Source of the DNA: GCA-2862585 sp965661345
GTDB lineage: Bacteria > Bacteroidota > Bacteroidia > Flavobacteriales > UBA7312
Reading direction: 5' to 3'
Length of the DNA: 64,000 bases
Assembly (NCBI GenBank): GCA_965661345.1
Contig: CBFIDK010000008.1
Location: 9,310-73,309 of the forward strand
Both the position numbers and the translations under genes were made by a program. The notes beneath the pieces are model-generated. The model searched no databases. It was not told the DNA's origin and saw only the letters and a program-made list of their open reading frames with translations. Of this stretch, positions 1-8,600 are shown one piece after another. How positions within the stretch are numbered: position 1 is the first letter of the stretch; every line of letters begins with the position of its first letter.

Positions 1-24
1 TTAGTTTAAGGGCTATATTGTTTA

Positions 25-106
25 GGGGAGATACTCAAGCGGTCAACGAGGACAGACTGTAAATCTGTTGGCTACGCCTTCGTAGGTTCGAATCCTGCTC
101 TCCCCA
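25..106 (+). tRNA. tRNA-Tyr (anticodon GTA)
   Basis: A class II tRNA with a long variable arm. The acceptor strands GGGGAGA and TCTCCCC pair, the T arm carries GGTTCGAATCC, and the anticodon loop is CTGTAAA with anticodon GTA. Position 106 is the discriminator A and CCA is not encoded. It is the first of three tRNAs ahead of tuf, an arrangement also known from the E. coli tufB operon, so it is probably cut from a tRNA-tuf precursor. Confidence 0.96.
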
Positions 107-118
107 CAAACAACTATC

Positions 119-192
119 GCGGGAGTAGCTCAGCTGGCCAGAGCATCAGCCTTCCAAGCTGAGGGTCGCGGGTTCGAATCCCGTCTCCCGCT
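119..192 (+). tRNA. tRNA-Gly (anticodon TCC)
   Basis: Cloverleaf with acceptor GCGGGAG/CTCCCGC, D arm TAGCTCAGCTGG, T arm GCGGGTTCGAATCCCGT, and an anticodon loop centred on TCC. The discriminator is T192 and no CCA is encoded. It lies 12 bp after tRNA-Tyr and 10 bp before tRNA-Thr, so the three are almost certainly co-transcribed. Confidence 0.96.
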
Positions 193-202
193 CTTAACCT
201 AA

Positions 203-274
203 GCCGATGTAGCTCAGGGGTAGAGCGTTTCCTTGGTAAGGAAGAGGTCACGGGTTCAAATCCCGTCATTGGCT
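203..274 (+). tRNA. tRNA-Thr (anticodon GGT)
   Basis: Cloverleaf with acceptor GCCGATG/CATTGGC (one G-T wobble), D arm TAGCTCAGGGGTAGAGC, and T arm ACGGGTTCAAATCCCGT. The seven-base anticodon loop TTGGTAA gives anticodon GGT. It is the last tRNA before tuf, 75 bp upstream of the tuf start. A tRNA-Thr next to tuf is a conserved bacterial arrangement. Confidence 0.96.
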
Positions 275-349
275 CAACTGATAAAAAAACAGCCTTTCTT
301 TTAACAAAAAAGAGGATTTTAACTTTAAATTAATTAAAAATAGCTAGCT

Positions 350-1537
350 ATGGCAAAAGAGAATTTTAATCGTACCAAACCACACTTAAACATTGGTACA
401 ATTGGTCATGTTGACCACGGTAAAACTACCTTGACTGCCGCTATTACTAAGGTATTGGCGGACGCTGGATTGTGTGAGGCTCAAGCGTTTGACTCTATCG
501 ATAACGCTCCAGAAGAAAAAGAAAGAGGTATTACAATTAACACTGCTCACGTTGAGTACGAAACTAATAACCGTCACTACGCTCACGTTGACTGTCCAGG
601 TCACGCCGATTACGTAAAAAACATGGTTACTGGTGCTGCTCAGATGGATGGTGCAATTTTAGTATGTGCGGCTACTGATGGTCCAATGCCTCAAACAAGA
701 GAGCATATCTTATTAGCTCGTCAGGTAGGTGTTCCTGCTGTCGTTGTATTCCTTAATAAAGTGGATATGGTAGACGATGAGGAGCTTTTAGAATTAGTAG
801 AGATGGAAGTGAGAGAATTACTATCTTTCTATGATTATGATGGTGACAATGCTCCTGTAGTTTCAGGTTCTGCATTGGGTGCACTTAACGGTGAAGCTCA
901 GTGGGTAGATACTGTAATGAAATTAATGGAAAGTGTTGATGCATTCATCCCTGAACCAGTTCGTGATAATGCAAAAGACTTCTTGATGCCAATCGAGGAT
1001 GTATTTACTATTACTGGTCGTGGTACTGTTGCAACAGGTCGTATTGAGACTGGTGTAGCAAACACTGGTGATGCAGTTGATATCATTGGAATGGGTGCTG
1101 AGAAATTAGGCTCTACAGTTACGGGTGTTGAAATGTTCCGTAAGATCTTAGACAGAGGTGAAGCAGGTGATAACGTAGGTATCCTTCTTCGTGGTATTGA
1201 GAAATCTGATATCAAAAGAGGTATGGTAATCTGCAAGCCAGGTTCAGTAACTCCTCACACAAGATTCAAAGCAGAGGTTTATATCCTGAAAAAAGAAGAG
1301 GGTGGACGTCATACTCCATTCCACAACAATTATCGTCCACAATTCTATTTAAGAACAACTGACGTAACAGGAGAAATCCAATTACCTGATGGAACTGAAA
1401 TGGTTATGCCAGGTGATAACTTAACAATTACAGTTGAATTAATCAACAAAGTAGCGATGAGCGTAGGTTTACGTTTTGCAATCCGTGAGGGTGGTAGAAC
1501 AGTAGGTGCTGGTCAGATTACTGAGATTTTAAGCTAG
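350..1537 (+). CDS. tuf: Elongation factor Tu
   Basis: GTPase that carries aminoacyl-tRNA to the ribosomal A site in the cytoplasm. The 395-residue length is normal. The G domain shows GHVDHGKT (residues 19-26), RGIT (about 60), DCPGH (about 82) and NKVD (about 136), followed by the two beta-barrel domains ending in GAGQITEILS. The ATG at 350 gives the family N-terminus MAKENFNRTKPH. It lies between a three-tRNA array and tRNA-Trp and precedes secE-nusG, so it is probably expressed with them. No second tuf copy is in the window. Identification is secure. Confidence 0.99.
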   Translation: MAKENFNRTKPHLNIGTIGHVDHGKTTLTAAITKVLADAGLCEAQAFDSIDNAPEEKERGITINTAHVEYETNNRHYAHVDCPGHADYVKNMVTGAAQMDGAILVCAATDGPMPQTREHILLARQVGVPAVVVFLNKVDMVDDEELLELVEMEVRELLSFYDYDGDNAPVVSGSALGALNGEAQWVDTVMKLMESVDAFIPEPVRDNAKDFLMPIEDVFTITGRGTVATGRIETGVANTGDAVDIIGMGAEKLGSTVTGVEMFRKILDRGEAGDNVGILLRGIEKSDIKRGMVICKPGSVTPHTRFKAEVYILKKEEGGRHTPFHNNYRPQFYLRTTDVTGEIQLPDGTEMVMPGDNLTITVELINKVAMSVGLRFAIREGGRTVGAGQITEILS

Positions 1538-1553
1538 TAATTATAAATTATTT

Positions 1554-1602
1554 ACAGCAAAGGGGTGAAGTCTTTAATTAGGCTTTGCTCATTGCTGTTT
1601 TT
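1554..1602 (+). terminator. Hairpin with T-run after tuf (attenuator or processing site)
   Basis: ACAGCAA (1554-1560) pairs with TTGCTGT (1592-1598). An inner stem AAGTC/GGCTT closes a TTTAATTA loop, and T1598-T1602 follow. This resembles a weak intrinsic terminator or an RNase processing hairpin between tuf and tRNA-Trp. The internal loop is large and the outer stem only 7 bp, so partial read-through into secE-nusG is more likely than full termination. Confidence 0.4.
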
Positions 1603-1675
1603 ACGGGTGTAGCTCAATTGGTAGAGTAGTGGTCTCCAAAACCATTGGTTGGGAGTTCGAGTCTCTCCACCCGTG
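1603..1675 (+). tRNA. tRNA-Trp (anticodon CCA)
   Basis: Cloverleaf with acceptor ACGGGTG/CACCCGT, D arm TAGCTCAATTGGTAGAG, T arm GGGAGTTCGAGTCTCTC, and anticodon loop CTCCAAA giving CCA. The discriminator is G1675. The gene ends 15 bp before the secE start. tRNA-Trp immediately upstream of secE-nusG is widely conserved in bacteria. Confidence 0.96.
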
Positions 1676-1690
1676 CAAAAAAAAAGAGAA

Positions 1691-1882
1691 ATGGCAAGAT
1701 TTGTCGAGTATATAAAAGAGTCAGCAGATGATCTAATGAACAAGGTCTCTTGGCCAAGCTGGAAAGAGTTACAGAGTAGTTCTATTGTGGTTGCAGTAGC
1801 ATCCTTAATAATTGCTCTGATTGTTTATGTAATGGATTTAAGTTTCCGAAATGTTTTGGAAATATTTTATGACTTATTTTAA
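1691..1882 (+). CDS. secE: Preprotein translocase subunit SecE
   Basis: A 63-residue inner-membrane subunit that clamps the SecY channel. The cytoplasmic amphipathic helix is followed by the signature KVSWPSWKE (about residues 18-26) and one transmembrane helix (about 29-50), which is the short single-span form. The open frame extends upstream to 1649, but that segment lies inside tRNA-Trp, so ATG 1691 is the start; it is preceded by the A/G-rich AAAAAGAGAA. nusG begins 8 bp downstream, the usual secE-nusG pairing. Confidence 0.96.
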   Translation: MARFVEYIKESADDLMNKVSWPSWKELQSSSIVVAVASLIIALIVYVMDLSFRNVLEIFYDLF

Positions 1883-1890
1883 ATAAAAAA

Positions 1891-2433
1891 ATGGCAGATA
1901 AACATTGGTACGTAGTAAGAGCTATTGGCGGACAAGAGAAAAAAGTGTCTGCTTATATTGAGAATGAAATTTCAAGATTAAATCTAAATGATTTTGTTTC
2001 TCAAATTTTAGTTCCTACTGAAAAAGTATTTCAAATTAGAAATGGTAAGAAAGTCAGTAAAGAAAGAAACTTCTTTCCTGGATACATTTTAGTAGAAGCT
2101 AATCTAGTTGGTGAAGTGCCTCATATTATCAGATCAATTCCTGGTGTAATCGGTTTTTTGGGTGCTACAAAAGGTGGTGACCCTGTTCCTATGAGAACAT
2201 CTGAAGTTAACAGAATCTTAGGAAAAGTTGATGAACTAGCTATTACGGATGAGGAAATCGTTATCCCATATGTAATAGGAGAATCAGTCAAAGTAATTGA
2301 TGGTCCATTTAATTCTTTTAGTGGTTTAATTGAAGAAATTGACGAACAGAAGAAAAAGTTAAAAGTTACAGTAAAAATATTTGGTCGTAAAACTCCTGTT
2401 GAATTGAGTTTTATGCAAGTTGAAAAAGAATAA
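1891..2433 (+). CDS. nusG: Transcription termination/antitermination protein NusG
   Basis: RNA polymerase-associated elongation factor that also contacts Rho and ribosomal protein S10. The 180 residues comprise the NGN domain, starting at KHWYVVRAIGGQEKKV (about 4-19) and containing FFPGYILVE (about 63-71), followed by a KOW domain from about 125 with VKVIDGPFNSFSG. Length and order are typical. It sits between secE and rplK; the 81-bp gap before rplK contains a structured leader. Confidence 0.98.
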   Translation: MADKHWYVVRAIGGQEKKVSAYIENEISRLNLNDFVSQILVPTEKVFQIRNGKKVSKERNFFPGYILVEANLVGEVPHIIRSIPGVIGFLGATKGGDPVPMRTSEVNRILGKVDELAITDEEIVIPYVIGESVKVIDGPFNSFSGLIEEIDEQKKKLKVTVKIFGRKTPVELSFMQVEKE

Positions 2434-2456
2434 TTTGTGTTAACCGATTTTTATGT

Positions 2457-2492
2457 TTTAGAAACATTTTGCTTCCAGTTTCTAGACGTCTA
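2457..2492 (+). promoter_or_regulatory. Structured leader upstream of rplK (candidate L1 control site)
   Basis: TTTAGAAAC (2457-2465) can pair with GTTTCTAGA (2478-2486), 9 bp with one G-U, around a 12-nt loop. The perfect palindrome TAGACGTCTA (2483-2492) overlaps its 3' arm, so the two structures exclude each other. In other bacteria L1 represses the rplKA mRNA at a site before rplK. That this is the equivalent site is an inference from position and structure only. Confidence 0.35.
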
Positions 2493-2514
2493 AATCAAAA
2501 AATAAATCAAACCA

Positions 2515-2961
2515 ATGGCTAAAGAAGTTAGTAAAGTTGTCAAATTACAGGTTAGAGGAGGCGCAGCAAATCCGTCGCCACCAGTAGGTCCTGCTCTTGG
2601 TGCGGCTGGGGTTAATATCATGGAGTTTTGTAAGCAGTTTAATGCCAGAACCCAAGATAAACCAGGTAAAGTTTTACCGGTTGTAATAACCGTTTACGTT
2701 GATAAATCATTTGAATTTGTCATCAAAACTGCACCAGCAGCTGTACAATTATTGGAAGCATCCAAAAAGAAAAAAGGTTCTGGAGAGCCAAATAGAAATA
2801 AAGTAGGTTCTGTTTCATGGGATCAGGTAAAATCTATTGCAGAAGATAAAATGGCGGATTTGAACGCCTTTAATGTCGATTCAGCAATGATGATGATTGC
2901 CGGTACAGCCAGAAGTATGGGATTAACTGTTAAAGGTGGAACTGCTCCACAAAAAAAATAA
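2515..2961 (+). CDS. rplK: 50S ribosomal protein L11
   Basis: L11 of the GTPase-associated centre of the large subunit, needed for factor binding. The 148 residues (usually about 141-148) start MAKEVSKVVKLQVRGG and contain the N-terminal PSPPVGPALGAAGVNIMEFC segment (about residues 21-40), followed by the C-terminal rRNA-binding domain with GTARSMGL near the end. rplA starts 4 bp after the stop, so the pair is a translationally linked rplKA unit. Confidence 0.98.
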   Translation: MAKEVSKVVKLQVRGGAANPSPPVGPALGAAGVNIMEFCKQFNARTQDKPGKVLPVVITVYVDKSFEFVIKTAPAAVQLLEASKKKKGSGEPNRNKVGSVSWDQVKSIAEDKMADLNAFNVDSAMMMIAGTARSMGLTVKGGTAPQKK

Positions 2962-2965
2962 CATT

Positions 2966-3655
2966 ATGGCTAGACTAAGTAAAAATATGAAAGAAGCTGT
3001 AGCTCAGATTGATAAGTCTTTAGCTTACACCCTCACTGACGCTGCTGGTTTAATGAAATCTATTTCAAAAACTAAGTTTGATGCTTCAGTTGATATTGCT
3101 GTCAAATTAGGTGTTGATCCAAGACAAGCAAACCAAATGGTTAGAGGAGTTGTTACTCTTCCTCACGGAACTGGAAAAGATGTAAAAGTTCTTGCCCTTG
3201 TTTCTGCAGACAAAGAAGCGGAAGCTAAAGAAGCTGGCGCTGATTTTGTTGGTCTTGATGACTACATAGCAAAACTAAGTGAAGGTTGGACTGATGTTGA
3301 CGTAATCATTACTATGCCTTCAGTAATGGGTAAGTTAGGCGCCTTAGGACGTGTATTAGGACCAAGAGGATTAATGCCTAACCCAAAAACAGGAACAGTA
3401 ACCATGGAAGTTGGTAAAGCGGTTTCAGATGTTAAAAAAGGTAAAATTGATTTTAAAGTAGACAAGTTTGGTATCATTCACTGTGCTATAGGAAAATCAT
3501 CTTTTGAACCATCGAAAATTGTTGATAATGCAAGCGAGTTATTGCAAACAATTTTGAAATTAAAACCCTCGGCTTCTAAAGGTACATATGTACAGAGCGT
3601 TCATATGTCAAGTACAATGAGCCCGAGTATTCGAATTGATGAAAAATCAATCTAA
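2966..3655 (+). CDS. rplA: 50S ribosomal protein L1
   Basis: L1 forms the mobile L1 stalk and in many bacteria represses its own rplKA mRNA. From ATG 2966 the protein is 229 residues, the family length, starting MARLSKNMKEA. It contains the signature GRVLGPRGLMPNPKTGTV (about residues 127-144). An open frame reaches back to 2936, but that extension overlaps rplK and gives a non-family N-terminus. rplJ follows after 12 bp. Confidence 0.97.
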   Translation: MARLSKNMKEAVAQIDKSLAYTLTDAAGLMKSISKTKFDASVDIAVKLGVDPRQANQMVRGVVTLPHGTGKDVKVLALVSADKEAEAKEAGADFVGLDDYIAKLSEGWTDVDVIITMPSVMGKLGALGRVLGPRGLMPNPKTGTVTMEVGKAVSDVKKGKIDFKVDKFGIIHCAIGKSSFEPSKIVDNASELLQTILKLKPSASKGTYVQSVHMSSTMSPSIRIDEKSI

Positions 3656-3667
3656 ATCATAACAGTT

Positions 3668-4189
3668 ATGACAAGAGAAGAAAAAAATAAAGCTATAGAC
3701 GCTTTAAGCGTTCAGTTAGCTGACAATAAGAACTTTTACCTGACTGATATTTCGGGTTTAAATGCTGAAAGCAGCAGTAATTTAAGACGTGTATGTTTTA
3801 AAAGTGATGTTCAAATTCAAGTAATTAAGAATACACTTTTAAGAAAAGCAATGGAGAAAAACGACATTGACTTCGAACAAATGTATGATTCTCTAAAGGG
3901 AAACACAGCTATTATGTTTGCTGAGTCATCAAATGCTCCAGCAAAAATTATAAAAGAATTCAGAAAGAAAAAAGATAAGCCTATTTTAAAATCGGCTTTT
4001 ATCGAAGAGAGTTTCTATTTTGGAGACGACCAAGTAGAAGTATTATGTTCGCTGAAATCGAAAGAAGAATTGATTGGCGATATTATTACTCTATTACAAT
4101 CTCCTCCAAAAACAGTTATTTCTTCTCTGCAATCTGCAGGAGGAACGCTTTCTGGAATTTTAAAAACATTATCTGAGAGATCAGAATAA
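3668..4189 (+). CDS. rplJ: 50S ribosomal protein L10
   Basis: L10 anchors the L7/L12 stalk to 23S rRNA. The 173 residues start MTREEKNKAID and contain the family core DISGLNAESSSNLRR and KNTLLRKAM (about 55-64); the C-terminal helix SLQSAGGTLSGILKTLSER is where L7/L12 dimers bind. It lies between rplA and rplL. The 78-bp gap to rplL contains a weak TTAGTG/CACTAA inverted repeat of unknown effect. Confidence 0.97.
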   Translation: MTREEKNKAIDALSVQLADNKNFYLTDISGLNAESSSNLRRVCFKSDVQIQVIKNTLLRKAMEKNDIDFEQMYDSLKGNTAIMFAESSNAPAKIIKEFRKKKDKPILKSAFIEESFYFGDDQVEVLCSLKSKEELIGDIITLLQSPPKTVISSLQSAGGTLSGILKTLSERSE

Positions 4190-4267
4190 AAATCTTAGTG
4201 ATTACGCACCACTAATTTTAATGCTTCCACATTAAATAGAATTTATAACAAACTAAACTAAATTAAA

Positions 4268-4645
4268 ATGGCAGATTTAAAAGCTTTCGCAGAACAGTTA
4301 GTAAACTTAACTGTTAAAGAAGTAAGTGAATTAGCTGATATCTTAAAAGACGAGTATGGTATTGAACCTGCAGCTGCGGCTGTAGCTGTTGCAGGACCTG
4401 CTGCTGGAGGTGGCGGTGACGCTGCTGAAGAGAAATCAGAATTTGATGTAATCTTAACAGCCGCTGGAGGTTCTAAGTTAGCAGTCGTAAAACTTGTAAA
4501 AGAGTTGACTGGTCTTGGACTAAAAGAAGCTAAAGATATTGTAGACGGTGCACCAGCTCCTATCAAGGAAGGTGTAGCTAAAGACGAAGCTGAAGCATTG
4601 AAAACTCAATTAGAGGGTGCAGGTGCTGAAGTTGAGCTTAAATAA
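4268..4645 (+). CDS. rplL: 50S ribosomal protein L7/L12
   Basis: The multicopy stalk protein that recruits translation GTPases. The 125 residues have an N-terminal dimerisation domain (1-35), an Ala/Gly-rich hinge (about 36-58) and the conserved C-terminal domain with KLAVVKLVKELTGLGLKEAK. The ATG at 4268 gives the standard MADLKAFAEQLVNLTVKE start. It is separated from rpoB by a strong hairpin, which fits the need for more L7/L12 than RNA polymerase. Confidence 0.98.
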   Translation: MADLKAFAEQLVNLTVKEVSELADILKDEYGIEPAAAAVAVAGPAAGGGGDAAEEKSEFDVILTAAGGSKLAVVKLVKELTGLGLKEAKDIVDGAPAPIKEGVAKDEAEALKTQLEGAGAEVELK

Positions 4646-4666
4646 GTTTACAACATTATCATAAAA

Positions 4667-4711
4667 GGTTTAGGCTTTAAACACCCGTTTAAAGCTTAGA
4701 CCATTTTGTGT
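4667..4711 (+). terminator. Attenuator hairpin between rplL and rpoB
   Basis: A 16-bp stem (4667-4682 with 4687-4702, two G-U pairs) closes the four-base loop ACCC and is followed by the T-rich ATTTTGTGTTT. It is the strongest secondary structure in the operon. In E. coli an attenuator in the rplL-rpoB gap lets only part of transcription reach rpoBC; the same role is inferred here from position and structure. The following tract is not a pure T-run, consistent with partial termination. Confidence 0.72.
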
Positions 4712-4750
4712 TTACAAACAATTCATTTTATAACAAAAAAAAATACTAAA

Positions 4751-7700
4751 TTGACTTCAAATAAAACTACCGGTAGAATCAATTTTGCTTCAATTAAAAA
4801 TCAATTAGAATATCCTGATTTTTTAGATATTCAAATTGGTGCATTTAGTGATTTCTTTCAAATAGGAGCATCATCTGATAGAAGAAAAGAAGAAGGACTT
4901 TGTAGAGTTTTCAATGATCACTTTCCTATTTCCGACTCAAGAAATAATTTTGTTTTAGAATTTATAGACTACACAATTGATCCCCCAAGATATTCAATTG
5001 AAGAATGTATTGAAAGAGGATTAACTTATAAAGTTCCTCTAAAAGCTAAACTAAAACTGTATTGTACTGATCCCGACCATGAAGACTTCGAGACTATTGA
5101 GCAAGAAGTATTTTTAGGTTCAGTCCCTTACGTTACTCCTAAAGGATCATTTGTTATTAACGGTGCCGAGCGTGTGGTAGTTTCACAATTGCATCGTTCA
5201 CCAGGTGTTTTCTTTGGACACAGTTTCCATGCTAACGGGGCTAAACTTTACTCTGCAAGAGTAATCCCATTCAAAGGTTCATGGATAGAATTCGCGACAG
5301 ACATTCACAATGTGATGTATGCGTACATTGACAGAAAGAAAAAATTACCTGTAACGACATTATTAAGATCTATCGGTTTTGAAAACGATAAGGATATTTT
5401 AGAAATATTTAATCTTGCTGATGAAGTTAGAGTTAGTAAAGCTTCTCTGAAAAGAGTAGTTGGACGAAAGCTAGCGGCAAGAATATTAAAAACTTGGATT
5501 GAAGATTTCGTTGATGAAGATACAGGTGAAGTAGTTTCAATTGAAAGAAACGAGGTAATTGTTGATAGAGAGACAATCATTGAGAAAGAACACATTGATG
5601 ATATCATTGATTCAGGTTCAAAAACAGTCCTATTGCATAAAGAAGATATCAGTACTTCTGAGTATGCAATTATCTACAACACATTACAAAAAGACCCTAC
5701 TAACTCAGAGAAGGAAGCTGTAATTTATATCTACAGACAACTTCGTAATGCTGAGCCGCCAGATGAAGAGACAGCAAGAGGTATTATTGATAAGTTATTT
5801 TTCTCAGATCAAAGATACAGTCTTGGTGAAGTAGGTAGATTTAGAATAAACAAAAAATTAGGTTTGAATGTTGATTCCGATATTCAAATACTTACAAAAG
5901 AAGATATTATTTCTATCATCAAAAACTTAGTTGAGTTAGCTAACTCTAAAACTAATGTTGATGATATTGATCACTTAAGTAACAGAAGAGTTAGAACAGT
6001 AGGTGAGCAGTTATCAAATCAGTTTAGCTTAGGTCTTTCTAGAATGGCAAGAACCATTAGAGAAAGAATGAATGTTAGAGATAACGAGGTATTTACACCA
6101 GTTGACTTGATTAATGCCAAGACACTGTCCTCTGTAATCAATTCATTCTTTGGTACTAATCAGCTATCTCAGTTTATGGATCAAACCAATCCGTTGGCAG
6201 AGGTAACTCACAAACGTAGAATGTCTGCACTTGGACCAGGTGGTCTTTCAAGAGAGAGAGCCGGCTTCGAGGTGCGAGATGTACATTACACACACTACGG
6301 TAGATTATGTCCAATTGAAACTCCTGAAGGGCCAAATATTGGTCTTATTTCTTCACTATGTGTTTATGCAAAAGTGAATAATCTTGGATTTATTGAGACT
6401 CCCTACAGAAAAGTAGAAGATGGTGTTGTTAAGTTAAATGACGAGCCAATTTATCTAACTGCTGAGGAGGAAAATAATATGACAATTGCTCAGGCTAATG
6501 CACCTGTGGCTGATTCTGGTAATTTTGAAATTGATCGTGTAAAAGCACGATTTGAAGGCGATTATCCGGTAACAGAGCCACAGAATATTAGTCTAATGGA
6601 CGTTGCTCCTAATCAGATTGCATCTATTGCTGCATCACTTATTCCATTTTTGGAGCACGATGATGCCAACCGTGCATTGATGGGCTCTAACATGATGCGT
6701 CAAGCAGTACCATTATTACAAGCTGAAGCCCCAATCGTAGGAACAGGTCTTGAGCCTCAAGTTGCTCGTGACTCTCGAGTTCTTGTAAACGCTAAAGGTA
6801 AAGGTGTCGTTGAATATGTTGATGCTAATGAAATTCACATTAGATATGATGTAACGGAAGAAGAGCGTTTACTTTCTTTCGACGATGAAGTTAAAGTATA
6901 CAATTTAACAAAGTTTAAAAAGACCAACCAAAACACGTGTATTAACCTAAAACCAATCGTTGTTAAAGGCGATAAGGTTGTTAAAGGTCAAGTATTGTGT
7001 GAAGGTTATGCAACTCAAAATGGTGAATTAGCCATTGGTAGAAACTTGAAAGTGGCATTTATGCCATGGAAAGGTTACAATTTTGAGGATGCAATTGTTC
7101 TTTCTGAGCGTGTAGTTCGTGAAGATTTATTTACATCTATTCACATTGAAGAGATGCTAGTAAACGTAAGAGACACTAAGAGAGGACCAGAAGAATTGAC
7201 AGCAGATATTCCTAATGTTTCTGAAGAAGCAACTAAAGATCTTGACGAAAATGGAATGATTCGAGTAGGTGCTGACATTAAAGCTGGTGATATTATCATT
7301 GGTAAAATCACACCGAAAGGAGAGTCTGATCCAACACCTGAAGAAAAACTTCTTAAAGCAATATTTGGTGATAAAGCTGGTGATGTTAAAGATGCTTCTC
7401 TAAAAGCAAGACCTTCATTTAAAGGCGTTGTAATTGATAAAAAATTGTTCTCTAAGTCTATTAAAGACAAAAGAACGAGAGCAATGGATAAAGAAACAGT
7501 TGCTGAACTTGAAAAAGAATACAACAAATTATCAGCCGATTTAAAAAGTGTCCTAGTCAATAAACTCTTTACTTTATTAAGTGGAAAAACTTCTCAAGGT
7601 ATTGTAAGTATATTAGGTGACGATTTAATATCAAAGGGTGTAAAATATACCCTAAAGGCATTACAATCCATTGATTATGAAACATTCAACGTTAGATCTT

Positions 7701-8566
7701 CTAAATGGGTTGTTGATAAAGATTTAAATTATAAGGTTCAAACTTTAATGAACAACTATCTATTAAAGAATAGTGAGTTGTTAAGTGAATTCCGAAGAAA
7801 GAAATTCGCTGTTACAGTTGGAGATGAATTACCAGCAGGTGTACTTAAACTAGCAAAAGTATATGTTGCCAAAAAACGTAAAGTTCAAGTTGGTGATAAA
7901 TTAGCTGGTAGACACGGTAACAAAGGTATCGTAGCTAAAATTGTACGTGATGAAGACATGCCGTTCTTAGAAGATGGTTCAACCGTTGATATTGTACTTA
8001 ATCCATTAGGTGTACCTTCACGTATGAACCTTGGTCAGATTTACGAGACGGTACTTGGATGGGCTGGACAAAAATTGGATAGAAAATACTTCACTCCTGT
8101 ATTTGATGGCGCATCAATTGATGACATTAATAAAGAAACAGACCAAGCAGGTTTACCAAGATATGGACAAACTTATCTTTACGATGGTGGAACTGGTGAG
8201 CGATTTGATCAACCAGCAACAGTTGGTATCATTTACATGCTTAAATTAGGCCATATGGTTGATGATAAGATGCATGCTCGTTCTATTGGACCATACTCAT
8301 TGATTACGCAGCAACCATTAGGAGGTAAAGCTCAGTTTGGTGGTCAAAGACTTGGAGAGATGGAAGTTTGGGCACTTGAAGGATATGGAGCATCTAATAT
8401 TCTACAAGAAATGCTAACTGTAAAATCAGATGATGTTGTTGGACGAGCAAAAGCTTATGAAGCTATTGTAAAAGGTAGTCCAATGCCAACTCCTGGTATT
8501 CCTGAATCATTTAACGTACTAATGCATGAGCTATTAGGTCTTGGACTTAAAGTAACTCTAGACTAA
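4751..8566 (+). CDS. rpoB: DNA-directed RNA polymerase subunit beta
   Basis: Catalytic beta subunit of RNA polymerase. No in-frame ATG exists before deep inside the conserved region. The TTG at 4751 gives 1271 residues starting TSNKTTGRINFASIKN after Met, which matches the flavobacterial N-terminus and length. An upstream TTG at 4706 would sit against the attenuator hairpin and add 15 unlike residues. The rifampicin region (nt about 6155-6250) has QLSQFMDQTNPLAE, THKRRMSALGPGG and ERAGFEVRDVHYTHYGR, all wild-type. The C-terminus has LGGKAQFGGQRLGEMEVWAL. rpoC follows after 34 bp. Confidence 0.97.
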   Translation: MTSNKTTGRINFASIKNQLEYPDFLDIQIGAFSDFFQIGASSDRRKEEGLCRVFNDHFPISDSRNNFVLEFIDYTIDPPRYSIEECIERGLTYKVPLKAKLKLYCTDPDHEDFETIEQEVFLGSVPYVTPKGSFVINGAERVVVSQLHRSPGVFFGHSFHANGAKLYSARVIPFKGSWIEFATDIHNVMYAYIDRKKKLPVTTLLRSIGFENDKDILEIFNLADEVRVSKASLKRVVGRKLAARILKTWIEDFVDEDTGEVVSIERNEVIVDRETIIEKEHIDDIIDSGSKTVLLHKEDISTSEYAIIYNTLQKDPTNSEKEAVIYIYRQLRNAEPPDEETARGIIDKLFFSDQRYSLGEVGRFRINKKLGLNVDSDIQILTKEDIISIIKNLVELANSKTNVDDIDHLSNRRVRTVGEQLSNQFSLGLSRMARTIRERMNVRDNEVFTPVDLINAKTLSSVINSFFGTNQLSQFMDQTNPLAEVTHKRRMSALGPGGLSRERAGFEVRDVHYTHYGRLCPIETPEGPNIGLISSLCVYAKVNNLGFIETPYRKVEDGVVKLNDEPIYLTAEEENNMTIAQANAPVADSGNFEIDRVKARFEGDYPVTEPQNISLMDVAPNQIASIAASLIPFLEHDDANRALMGSNMMRQAVPLLQAEAPIVGTGLEPQVARDSRVLVNAKGKGVVEYVDANEIHIRYDVTEEERLLSFDDEVKVYNLTKFKKTNQNTCINLKPIVVKGDKVVKGQVLCEGYATQNGELAIGRNLKVAFMPWKGYNFEDAIVLSERVVREDLFTSIHIEEMLVNVRDTKRGPEELTADIPNVSEEATKDLDENGMIRVGADIKAGDIIIGKITPKGESDPTPEEKLLKAIFGDKAGDVKDASLKARPSFKGVVIDKKLFSKSIKDKRTRAMDKETVAELEKEYNKLSADLKSVLVNKLFTLLSGKTSQGIVSILGDDLISKGVKYTLKALQSIDYETFNVRSSKWVVDKDLNYKVQTLMNNYLLKNSELLSEFRRKKFAVTVGDELPAGVLKLAKVYVAKKRKVQVGDKLAGRHGNKGIVAKIVRDEDMPFLEDGSTVDIVLNPLGVPSRMNLGQIYETVLGWAGQKLDRKYFTPVFDGASIDDINKETDQAGLPRYGQTYLYDGGTGERFDQPATVGIIYMLKLGHMVDDKMHARSIGPYSLITQQPLGGKAQFGGQRLGEMEVWALEGYGASNILQEMLTVKSDDVVGRAKAYEAIVKGSPMPTPGIPESFNVLMHELLGLGLKVTLD

Positions 8567-8600
8567 TTAATATAATTCTTAATAATCTACACATATAGAT

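Noticed and set aside
898..1236. Antisense open frame inside tuf (112 codons)
   Set aside because: It lies opposite a conserved elongation factor gene, has a Ser/Thr/Pro-rich composition typical of reverse-strand frames, and has no family likeness.
4258..4566. Antisense frame over rplL
   Set aside because: Its Ala/Pro richness reflects the L7/L12 hinge read backwards.
4706..4750. Upstream TTG start for rpoB
   Set aside because: It lies 4 bp after a stable hairpin and adds residues unlike the RpoB family.
7141..7560. Antisense open frame inside rpoB (139 codons)
   Set aside because: Reverse-strand shadow of a conserved gene with a low-complexity Ser/Leu composition and no promoter.
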